From positions 1-42,837 of the forward strand of contig JACQHZ010000245.1 of assembly GCA_016198745.1 (NCBI GenBank): a DNA stretch of 42,837 bases. The letters run 5' to 3'. The notes under the pieces were generated by a model. It was given only the letters and a program-made list of their open reading frames with translations, was not told the DNA's origin and did not search any database. Of this stretch, positions 35,430-42,114 are shown in pieces (position 1 is the stretch's first letter; each line of letters begins with the position of its first letter). The stretch is from Verrucomicrobiota bacterium. Its GTDB lineage: Bacteria > Verrucomicrobiota > Verrucomicrobiia > JABWAM01. The position numbers and the translations under genes are program-made.

Positions 35430-36230
35430 TCAGGTCTCCGCCGTTCGTGCTTGCGCCGGCCAGTTTTTTGTCGTCTCGATATTCCCCTCGATCCCTATCG
35501 TGACCTCGGTCACTGGGACATCGGCGCCCGCCGCTCCCATCGCCTGGCGCACGATGTGCGAAAGCCCATGGCAGCAGGGCACGGTCATGTGAACAATCGT
35601 CAGAGAACGGAGATGGGCTTCCGCGAACATATCCGTCAGTTTGCTCAGATAGGGTTCGCTGTCGTCCAACTTCGGACAGGCGATCAACAGGGGCCGTCCA
35701 GCAGTCAGTTCGGTCAGCATGGTTGGCCGCGCAAAGGCCGTGCAGTCCGCCGCCAGCACCAGATCGGCTCCTCTCAGGAATGGCGCATCCGGCTGGACGA
35801 GGGCGAGTTGGATCGGCCAGTTCCTCAAACGATACTCGACCAGATCGGGACCGGCTGACAACCGGGAAGGCGCATCATTTGGCGTTGCCATATCCCGCGA
35901 CACCGCAGAGGGGCATCCGGCAGAGGCGGGGCCGGCCCCGTGATCATGTATCGCAGCCGAAGGACATCCCGCCGGCTCCGGCTGGGAAAGCCGCCTGAGT
36001 CGCCAGGTTACAGCCCGCTCATCAAAAGCTTCAGCCTCTCTCTCCTCGATGGCGATGGCGTCTTCCGGGCATCGGCCGAGGCAGGCGCCCAGGCCGTCGC
36101 AGTAAACCTCGCCGGCCATGCGCGCCTTGCCGTTGACGATCTCAATCGCCGCCTCCGCGCAGGCGTCCACACATTCTCCGCAACCCGTGCACTTGTTCTC
36201 ATCGAACTTTACGATCTTACGTTTCATCAT
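35430..36230 (-). CDS. Ferredoxin-type 4Fe-4S protein of the Hcp-associated family
   Basis: A 266-residue protein. AAGGAG nine bases upstream selects the ATG at 36230. Two 4Fe-4S clusters appear at the N terminus (CTGCGECVDAC and CDGLGACLGRCP), followed by acidic EEREAEAFDE. Two GCPSA repeats follow near 100-125. The C-terminal domain contains LRNWPIQLALV, GADLVLAADCTAFA, ACPKLDDSEPY and VHMTVPCCHGL. In anaerobes this architecture is often near hybrid cluster protein genes and nitrosative-stress regulators; that is family knowledge and not shown here. Its promoter has an FNR-type site at the class II position. The HD-fold gene follows. Confidence 0.82.
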   Translation of the reverse strand: MMKRKIVKFDENKCTGCGECVDACAEAAIEIVNGKARMAGEVYCDGLGACLGRCPEDAIAIEEREAEAFDERAVTWRLRRLSQPEPAGCPSAAIHDHGAGPASAGCPSAVSRDMATPNDAPSRLSAGPDLVEYRLRNWPIQLALVQPDAPFLRGADLVLAADCTAFARPTMLTELTAGRPLLIACPKLDDSEPYLSKLTDMFAEAHLRSLTIVHMTVPCCHGLSHIVRQAMGAAGADVPVTEVTIGIEGNIETTKNWPAQARTAET

Positions 36231-36261
36231 CGTCAGGGGCTCCTTTTCCTTCTTTCTTCTT

Positions 36262-36303
36262 ACCATATTCTCTGCCAACATCCACGTCCTTGATCTGGAT
36301 CAA
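36262..36303 (-). promoter_or_regulatory. FNR/DNR-type site and promoter of the ferredoxin gene
   Basis: TTGATCTGGATCAA at 36290-36303 is a perfect TTGAT-N4-ATCAA palindrome, the consensus of FNR and DNR/NnrR-type regulators. On the minus strand, TATGGT (36267-36262) could be the -10 box. The palindrome then centres about 41.5 bases upstream of the start of transcription, as in class II FNR activation. The site also lies 116 bases before the plus-strand zinc-ribbon gene. Confidence 0.65.
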
Positions 36304-36418
36304 TTCCATTCCAATTGGGGCCTGTGCTTATCTTGATATTCCTCGGAGGTAATGGTATTCTTTGATGCCTGACTGGATCGCTCGTGGTTGGATCACAACA
36401 TCGAATTGGAGGTTGAAG

Positions 36419-36595
36419 ATGACGCTGCACGAATGCCCTGGCCCGAACCGGAAAGCTCCGCCTGCGCCCGAAGTCGTGGAATGTCCCGCATGCGGCGCGG
36501 AAATGGAAATGTGGACGAATGAAAACAAGGCAAAATGTCCATCCTGCTCGAAGGAGATCACTCGCGAACAATTGAATCGCAAGAAAGGAACCTGA
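36419..36595 (+). CDS. Small zinc-ribbon protein, function unknown
   Basis: A 58-residue protein. GGAGG six bases before ATG 36419 fixes the start; the longer frame from 36362 is non-coding in appearance. MTLHECPGPNR matches the N terminus of the HD-fold protein (MAIHQCPGQNR) on the other side of the FNR-type site. The ribbon CPACGAEMEMW ... CPSCSKEITREQL matches that protein's ribbon. It looks like the free-standing version of that N-terminal module. Being divergent from the ferredoxin operon around one regulator site, it probably belongs to the same redox response. Confidence 0.7.
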   Translation: MTLHECPGPNRKAPPAPEVVECPACGAEMEMWTNENKAKCPSCSKEITREQLNRKKGT

Positions 36596-36687
36596 CGTCG
36601 CTGCGCTATTTCGCTTCGGAACCCGGATGAGTCCTGCAGGATGGATTCGGGATTGACTCGCCGCTGAAATTCAGGACCATTTTCAAC

Positions 36688-38418
36688 ATGGTTGCCGCTC
36701 AAATCCAGGTCTTGCGCGGGGAAAACCCGGCCAATCCGTTATGGCGTTACGTCGGCGAGATTCTGGCCATCGAAGGATTTTGCTTTGATTGGGTGGACAC
36801 GCCGTCCGGCCCTCGCGCGCTTCTCATCATCCCAAATCTGCTTCTCACGCCGGCACAGCAGGATATCGTCCGGGAACATGCGCGGCGCGGCGGTTCCATG
36901 ATCGCATTTCGGCCGGCGGTCGAGCTGGCTTCAGTCTTTGGAATCGAACCTTACGGCGAGTCCTGGATGTTCGAGGGACGCCGTCTCGTCGGGCAATGGT
37001 GGTCGGCTTACACGCGCCATCCGGAGGGTGAACTCCTCCAGGTTCACGGCGGCGCCGATCTTTATCGCGTGTCGGGCGCGGAAGAAATCGCCCCGCTCTT
37101 GAGCGATTATGACGCGGACCTTCCGGGGCGGCGTCATGCCGGTTCGCTTCATCCGGCGGTTTCCCGCGTCGAAGCGAGCGGCGGACGGCGGGTTTGTTTT
37201 GCGTACGACTTGGCGCGTTGTGTGGCGCTGATTCAGCAGGGACGCGCCGATCAGGCCAGCGACGGACCGTTTGCCAACGCTGACGGCGACGCGAAGTTTT
37301 CGCTGAACGACATGTTCATCGGCCATCTCGATCCGCGGCTTCGCAACGTTCCACAGTCTGATCTTCATCGGGATCTTTTGGTCCGGATGATTGACTGGGC
37401 GGTGGAACGCGAGAAACCCGTGCCGCGCCTCTGGCGGTTTCCGGGGGCGCAAGTGACGGCTGCAATGATTGACGGCGACGGCGACATGGCGCCGCGGGCC
37501 GAGTTCGACCTGGCCTTTTCCACCTGCAAAGAGTTCGGGTTTCCCTACTCGACCTATTTGATGGCGGACCAATTCGAAGCGATCGCCCCGTCGGAGGCCG
37601 GATCGTTGCGGGCGGAAGGACATTCGGTGGGGTTTCATCCCTGGTGCGGCGCATTTCCATCCCCTTCCGAGTTCGAGGTTTATCTCAAGAAGGCGTTCGG
37701 AGATTTCAGCAATCGTTACGGTTATGTTCCCAGCGCCACGCGGAATCATTGCGTGATCTGGACCGGCTGGGTGGATACCGCGCGTGTGGAAGCGGAGATC
37801 GGCATCCGGATGGATTTGAACGGCTATTCCTGCGCCTATTTCCAAAGCGGCGCACAAACGGGAACGCTTTTGCCGGTGAAATTCATCGACCAGCGCGGCG
37901 CGATGCTCGACATCTACAGTCAGTTCACCATCATCAGCGACGATGCTTGGATTGATGACAAGACGTACCTGCCGCGGTTGTCGGAAAGGGAACGAATCGA
38001 GGAATCGCGGCGTTGGATCGAGCGGTGCATTCGCCATCAGGGGATGTTTCATCCGACGTTTCATCCCATTCGTTTGCGCCGGTATGGCGAGCCGACCCTG
38101 CCGTGGTTGCGCGAAACCCTGGCTTGCCTTCAGTCGCACAAGGTTCGGGGTTGGTCGGCGGATGGTTGGACGGCGTTCAACGACGCGCGGCGCGCGATCC
38201 GGATCGAGTCCGTCGAGTCAGGTTGGATCGTGAAAACGAACCAGGCAGTTCGGGAAACGACTTTGCTTCTTCCCGAAGGGGTGGGGGAACAGATTCTCCT
38301 GGATGGGACGGCGGTCAAGGGACAACCCTTTTACACCGCCGGTCGAGGTCAGATGGCGTTTGTCGTTGATCTGGAAGCCGGCCATTCCGGCAAGTTGGAA
38401 ATCCCTCCCGCCCTTTGA
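36688..38418 (+). CDS. Amidotransferase-like plus polysaccharide-deacetylase-like protein
   Basis: A 576-residue protein without a signal peptide. The first 230 residues resemble a glutamine-amidotransferase-type fold (ALLIIPNLLLTPAQQDIV, RRGGSMIAFRP). From about 250 a polysaccharide-deacetylase-like (NodB-fold) domain follows: TAAMIDGDGDMAPRAEFD near 260 carries the metal-binding aspartates, and EGHSVGFHPW near 312 the paired histidines. A small beta-rich tail ends the protein. I know of no characterised member with this arrangement; hydrolysis of an N- or O-acyl group on a sugar is a family-based guess. It stands alone, 92 bases after the zinc-ribbon gene. Confidence 0.6.
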   Translation: MVAAQIQVLRGENPANPLWRYVGEILAIEGFCFDWVDTPSGPRALLIIPNLLLTPAQQDIVREHARRGGSMIAFRPAVELASVFGIEPYGESWMFEGRRLVGQWWSAYTRHPEGELLQVHGGADLYRVSGAEEIAPLLSDYDADLPGRRHAGSLHPAVSRVEASGGRRVCFAYDLARCVALIQQGRADQASDGPFANADGDAKFSLNDMFIGHLDPRLRNVPQSDLHRDLLVRMIDWAVEREKPVPRLWRFPGAQVTAAMIDGDGDMAPRAEFDLAFSTCKEFGFPYSTYLMADQFEAIAPSEAGSLRAEGHSVGFHPWCGAFPSPSEFEVYLKKAFGDFSNRYGYVPSATRNHCVIWTGWVDTARVEAEIGIRMDLNGYSCAYFQSGAQTGTLLPVKFIDQRGAMLDIYSQFTIISDDAWIDDKTYLPRLSERERIEESRRWIERCIRHQGMFHPTFHPIRLRRYGEPTLPWLRETLACLQSHKVRGWSADGWTAFNDARRAIRIESVESGWIVKTNQAVRETTLLLPEGVGEQILLDGTAVKGQPFYTAGRGQMAFVVDLEAGHSGKLEIPPAL

Positions 38419-38522
38419 GCGCACGCCTGCGAATGTCGGGATATGCTCCGGAGAATGATTGCGAATGGTCGCTGATTTTCGACACTGTCGCTTCCGGGTA
38501 AGGGACCGCGCAACAATAACTT

Positions 38523-38611
38523 CAGAACTCCTGACATAAGGCCGTCGTTCTCACTCTGAAATTCGGTTCGGTTTCACGGGTGGGGTGCGGACTCAAACCT
38601 GTCCGCTTTTT
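38523..38611 (-). repeat. Dispersed 90-bp repeat, copy A
   Basis: Read on the minus strand it begins AAAAAGCGGACAG and ends TATGTCAGGAGTTCTG, with a central TTTCAGAG block. A second copy lies at 42716-42805 in the same orientation. Conservation is in blocks and not continuous. Copy A overlaps the 5' end of the transposase remnant. Confidence 0.6.
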
Positions 38612-38829
38612 CCGATGCCCCGCTGGTTGCCTCCCTGGATACCGATCCTGCCGACCGTCGCCTGGATCGCTTCTTGGCCTATCTGGGGTTCCTTGATGAC
38701 GCGGAACCTCTTTTTCGTCCGGGTTCACGCGTGCGCGGTGCCGGGGTTCTCCTGGCCCTGCCAGCCTTGTTGGCCAGCGGGGTGCTGAACACAGCACGCG
38801 AGGTCTACGGGAACATCGTTTGTGAGTAG
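38590..38829 (+). pseudogene. N-terminal fragment of a transposase
   Basis: The plus-strand frame DSNLSAFSDAPLVASLDTD, then RRLDRFLAYLGFLDDAEPLF and AGVLLALPALLASGVLNTA, is the characteristic N terminus of a DDE-type transposase group common in Planctomycetota and Verrucomicrobiota. It breaks off after AREVYG and stops at 38829; the catalytic part is absent. The break coincides with a 15-base sequence (38818-38832) repeated at 39335-39349, which may mark the rearrangement. Confidence 0.6.
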
Positions 38830-38833
38830 CAGG

Positions 38834-38912
38834 GCATCGCCCTCCGAGAACAACCCAATCCGGAGGAAGCGATGACGGAGCATCGCCCTCCGGGAACAAT
38901 CCAATCCGGAGG
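38834..38912. repeat. Imperfect direct repeat, 46-base period
   Basis: Thirty-three bases from 38834 recur from 38880 with two mismatches. Both start GCATCGCCCTCCG. The region 38830-39240 holds no gene that I can support; a CCTGCC/GGCAGG hairpin lies at 39008-39027. Confidence 0.5.
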
Positions 38913-39240
38913 GCGCCGTTCCATCGGCGCCACCGGAAGCGATGATGATCCCCAAGGGACCACAGCGCGGCATGGCCGCAACCAAACCGGAGGGATTGAA
39001 CCACGGACCTGCCCGCCGCTCGGCAGGCGGGGAGCACGGAGCCACCCTTTTTCTCCTCCCTGAAGTCCCTCGCCGAAATTCAAGCTGAAAGCCTTCGGAT
39101 TGTATTTCGGCGAGATTGGATTTTGAGTTCTCGGAATTTCATCTACTCCGTGTCTCCCTGCCACCCTTTAGCGGTGGCGTGCTCTCCGTGGTTAGAAAAT
39201 CTTGCCGTCAAAACAAGAAATTGAACGTTAGTAGTACACG

Positions 39241-39268
39241 CTTTTTCCGAGACTGCGCTCGGAAAAAG
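39241..39268. repeat. Perfect 11-bp hairpin
   Basis: CTTTTTCCGAG and CTCGGAAAAAG enclose a 6-base loop. Both strands read with the T run first and the A run last, so it is not an intrinsic terminator in either direction. It may be a mobile-element end or an RNA structure. Confidence 0.6.
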
Positions 39269-39308
39269 AGGCTTCGCAACCCCTTGCAGGCCAAAGAGTT
39301 CTTGAAGC

Positions 39309-39515
39309 TTACGACCAACATGTTGGTTCTAATTTGTGAGTAGCAGGACAGGTGTCCCATCTCTGTCTCAATTCGTGGAATGCTTCGATCTTGAGTTGAA
39401 ACTTTTCCTGAATCAACCGTTCAATATCCACTCGACGGCCTTTGACGCATTGCGCCGCTCCTTCCATCGCTGTGGCGGCGATCCGTTCCAGTTCGAAGAG
39501 GCGGTGATCCTTCAA
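39309..39515 (-). CDS. Possible small helical protein, unrecognised
   Basis: A 68-codon frame from a TTG start. The first 50 residues (DHRLFELERIAATAMEG, later RRVDIERLIQEKF) look like regular amphipathic helices. The last 12 run into the 15-base sequence shared with 38818-38832, so the C terminus may be truncated. No ribosome binding site is convincing. It may be a remnant. Confidence 0.22.
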   Translation of the reverse strand: MKDHRLFELERIAATAMEGAAQCVKGRRVDIERLIQEKFQLKIEAFHELRQRWDTCPATHKLEPTCWS

Positions 39516-39622
39516 TCTGCACCGGATAGCCAGGCATCTCTCGCAAAAGGGGAGCGAGAATTCGGATTGATTTCGGCGGGCGGAAGATCAGACTGCCGTC
39601 GAAATTGCGCCCCAAACCGACC

Positions 39623-39872
39623 ATGAGAAATTATCTTGAAGAAATCGAACTCGCTTTGTCGGGCGGCGCGCCGCGTTATGTGCCCCTTTCGTTCAATGAC
39701 GCGCTCTTTCCGCCGGGATTCGATCCTGCGCCGCTTCAAGCCAAGGGCAGGGCGATTTGCGCCCGCCGCAGCGTCTGGCGAAAAGTCACGCCTCACGTAA
39801 AGGTTCGGGAAATCCGCGAGAACGACGGCGGCATCCGCACGGTGTATGAAACTCCCATCGGAAGTTTGCAAC
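39623..39872 (+). pseudogene. N-terminal fragment of a URO-D-like (methyltransferase) protein
   Basis: MRNYLEEIELALSGG, PRYVPLSFNDALFPPGF and VYETPIGSL fit the start of uroporphyrinogen-decarboxylase-like proteins, a family that includes many corrinoid methyltransferases. Similarity stops at about 39870 and the frame runs out at 39916. The rest of the roughly 350-residue protein is missing. Another gene's 3' part is joined here. Confidence 0.5.
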
Positions 39873-40193
39873 GAAAACACCAACGGCGCCATTGGCTGGC
39901 GCCTCGATCCCCATGACGTGGCCGTTTCCAAGCTCGTGGCGAATCGGCCCAAGGACATCGAGTTTGTCGAGGCCTTTCTGAAATCCGGAGCGGGTGATGC
40001 CAACATCATCCGGAAGCGGCTGGAGGAAACCGAAATTGCCCATCACCAAATTCGCAACATGGCTGAGCAACAGTTCGCCAAACTTTATGAACAAGCTGAG
40101 GATGTGGGCCGGCTGATTGGAGGATTTATGAGATATCTTCAAAACTCAGAATTTCGCAAAAAAAATTTGCTCAAGCGTAATTTTGAACCTTGA
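39867..40193 (+). pseudogene. C-terminal fragment of a DUF6036-like nucleotidyltransferase-fold protein
   Basis: Starting at about 39867, in a different frame from the URO-D-like piece, the sequence reads GWRLDPHDVAVSKLVANRPK, DIEFVEAFLKSG and IIRKRLEETE. These match the C-terminal half of DUF6036-type proteins (WCLDPHDLAVSKLVAxREKD is typical). The N-terminal nucleotidyltransferase-like part is missing. The two fragments are joined with almost no spacer, so one deletion probably created the junction. Confidence 0.5.
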
Positions 40194-40210
40194 ACTTTGA
40201 ACCCGGAACC
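40183..40210 (+). repeat. Heptanucleotide array TTGAACC
   Basis: Four contiguous 7-base units, consensus TTGAACC, end 12 bases before the ATG of the aminotransferase gene and overlap the tail of the DUF6036-like fragment. It has the same period as the arrays at 23668, 23813 and 28310. Confidence 0.7.
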
Positions 40211-40222
40211 CTTCCCTGACTC

Positions 40223-41365
40223 ATGAATGATGAAGCGCGCGTGAAAGAACTGCGGAAATTGTTTCCGGTGGTCAAACATTGGACCTATCTCTACAACGGG
40301 AGCATTCATCCGTGCCCGCGTCCGGTCGGCGACGCGATGCGGTCCTTTCTCAAAAAGTGGCAGAACGGTGGGGAAGACGCCTTCTTCAGCGCCTTCGATG
40401 CGTTTAGCCGGTTGCGGGAAAAATTCGCCCGACTGATCCACGCGAATGCCCGGAACATTGTCATCACGGAATCAACCACCGCCGCCATCAACCTGGCGGC
40501 CCAGATCATCCGACCGCGTCGCGGCCAAAACGTCGTCGTGACCGATCTGGATTTCATGACCAACACCTACCCCTGGCTGGTCTGCCACCCCGCCAAGGTG
40601 CGGTTCGTCAAAAGCCGTGACGGGAAGATTTTCATGAAGGACCTGGCCGCACAGGTGAACCAGCGCACCGCGGCAGTCGGCATCTGCGCGGTCACGGTGG
40701 GCAGCGGATTTCGATTCGACCTCAAGGAAGTGCAGGCCATCACCCGCAGGCACCATGTCCCGCTTCTCGTGGACGCCGCGCAGGCGCTGGGTTTGGTGGA
40801 CATCAACGCAACCGATCCGCCGCTTGATTTTCTCGCCTGCACCGCGAGCAAGTGGCTGATGGGACCGACGGGCGTTGGCTTCTTGTATGTCGCCGACCGC
40901 CATCTGGAGGCCACGCCGCCGTCAGTTGGATGGCTGTCGGCTGCCAACGTAAGCGATTGGGATGTCCGCCGATGTCGTTTGCACAAGGACGCCATGCGGT
41001 TCCAGGGCGGCATCCCGAATCTCGTGGGCGTGGTGGGCGCATTGGCGGGACTCGAATTGCTGGAACAAATCGGGCGGAAGTTCATCGAACGGCGCGTGCG
41101 GCAATTGACGACGTATGCGATGGAAGAACTGCAAAAGATCGGCGTGGACATCTGGACCCCGCGGGCGGATGCCGAGCGCGCCGGCATCGTTTTTTTCCGC
41201 TGTCCGAAGCACGCCGAACTCCACGCGAAACTCAAGGCCGCGAAAATTTACTGCGGGACATTCCAGGGCGGAATCCGCATTGACCCGAATTTTTACAACA
41301 CGATCGAGGAGATCGAAAAATTCCTGGCCGTCGTCCGGTTCCACCTTGCCGAGAATCCCCGGTGA
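40223..41365 (+). CDS. Class V aminotransferase-like PLP enzyme
   Basis: A 380-residue fold type I PLP enzyme of the cysteine desulfurase/isopenicillin N epimerase group. WTYLYNGSIHPCPRPV at the start binds the substrate end. ESTTAAINLAAQII binds the cofactor phosphate. LLVDAAQALG holds the aspartate near 187, and CTASKWLMGPTGVGFLYV the Schiff-base lysine near 211. No cysteine loop of NifS/SufS-type desulfurases is obvious, so an epimerase or lyase activity is likelier. The gene stands alone after a region of gene fragments. A TTGAACC heptamer array lies where its ribosome binding site would be. Confidence 0.8.
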   Translation: MNDEARVKELRKLFPVVKHWTYLYNGSIHPCPRPVGDAMRSFLKKWQNGGEDAFFSAFDAFSRLREKFARLIHANARNIVITESTTAAINLAAQIIRPRRGQNVVVTDLDFMTNTYPWLVCHPAKVRFVKSRDGKIFMKDLAAQVNQRTAAVGICAVTVGSGFRFDLKEVQAITRRHHVPLLVDAAQALGLVDINATDPPLDFLACTASKWLMGPTGVGFLYVADRHLEATPPSVGWLSAANVSDWDVRRCRLHKDAMRFQGGIPNLVGVVGALAGLELLEQIGRKFIERRVRQLTTYAMEELQKIGVDIWTPRADAERAGIVFFRCPKHAELHAKLKAAKIYCGTFQGGIRIDPNFYNTIEEIEKFLAVVRFHLAENPR

Positions 41366-41399
41366 GCAGCCGTTTTCCTGGTGTCCTGGCCCGCATATT

Positions 41400-41699
41400 T
41401 CACAAGTTTGTAGCCGCGATCGCTGATCGCGGACGGGGCGGGCGTGGCCGCATTCGCCGATCGCAGCTACAGCCTGAAGCACGATTACGAATTTCAGCAC
41501 GTTTGCCACCCAATTTGACTTGAAGGCGGGTGCGCCAATCCTGGTGAAGTCGAGTGGTCAGCGGACAAATCACCACAGTTTCCAGCGCGCGGTTTAGCAC
41601 GTCAAGACTGACAATAACGGCTGGCCGCGTTTTGCTCAATTCGCTGTCTCGCACGGGATCGAGTTCCACCCAACAAATGTTGTAGCGGTTATAGCTCAT
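41400..41699 (-). pseudogene. MazF/PemK-family toxin truncated at a palindromic repeat
   Basis: MSYNRYNICWVELDPVRDSE, LSKTRPAVIVSLDVLN and VVICPLTTRLH are a normal MazF/PemK start. Family similarity ends after LQVKLGGKRAEI (about residue 69), where the frame runs into the REP-like element at 41409-41471 and codes an arginine/proline-rich tail. A complete toxin would need about 40 more residues, so it is probably inactive. It overlaps the upstream antitoxin gene by 11 bases, as in an intact operon. Confidence 0.7.
41409..41471. repeat. REP-like palindromic doublet in a toxin gene
   Basis: Outer inverted repeats of 14 bases (41409-41422 and 41458-41471, TGTAGCYGCGATCG) differ at one position. 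A hairpin GCGATC/GATCGC with a 3-base loop lies at 41416-41430. At 63 bases it is close in size to the 66-base element at 30495-30560. It occupies the 3' end of the mazF-like gene. Confidence 0.7.
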
Positions 41700-41943
41700 T
41701 TAACCCATCCGCAAGCGTGCAATCCCATCCCGACCAATCCTCCTTGGCGAAGGCCATCGCTTTGGCAGTCTCTTCCCATGAGAGCTTCTGTTTCTTGGTG
41801 CGCTTGGGGCGCAAAACGATTTCGTCCGGATGTTCCACGAGAATCAGGGTGTCGGTGATGTGATGGCGTCGCAGGAGCGGCGCGGGCAGGCGCACCCCCC
41901 GTGAATTGCCGATGCGGGTGACCTTCAACTCGATGGCTTTCAT
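41689..41943 (-). CDS. AbrB/MazE-type antitoxin
   Basis: An 84-residue protein. MKAIELKVTRIGNSRGVRLP is a swapped-hairpin AbrB/SpoVT DNA-binding domain of the MazE type, followed by LLRRHHITDTLILVEHPDEI. The acidic and tryptophan-rich tail (DWSGWDCTLADGLNEL) would bind the toxin. The ATG at 41943 is preferred over 41952 because it lies 9 bases after the -10 box and matches the MKA opening of the first antitoxin. It probably represses its own promoter. With the toxin truncated it may be an orphan. Confidence 0.8.
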   Translation of the reverse strand: MKAIELKVTRIGNSRGVRLPAPLLRRHHITDTLILVEHPDEIVLRPKRTKKQKLSWEETAKAMAFAKEDWSGWDCTLADGLNEL

Positions 41944-41952
41944 GACGTACAT

Positions 41953-41981
41953 ACCGTAATTACATTCGGAGACGTTGTCAA
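41953..41981 (-). promoter_or_regulatory. Sigma70-type promoter of TA pair 2, probably leaderless
   Basis: On the minus strand a perfect TTGACA (41981-41976) is followed after 17 bases by TACGGT (41958-41953). Transcription should begin around 41945-41947, within a few bases of the ATG at 41943. Spacer length and the TAMGGT box match the first TA promoter at 2371-2399. Confidence 0.55.
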
Positions 41982-42114
41982 CCTCCCGGCTTGATGAAAT
42001 GGAGCAATGGCATTTCCATGACCATCAGTTTTCAGGTATCTTCAGCGGAAACGATGTCTCGCGAACACCCAAAACATGGATAAAAACCACAACCAAATGA
42101 AACGCAGGATTTGC

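Noticed and set aside
39241-39268. An intrinsic terminator
   Set aside because: The stem is strong, but the T run precedes and the A run follows the stem on both strands, the reverse of a terminator.
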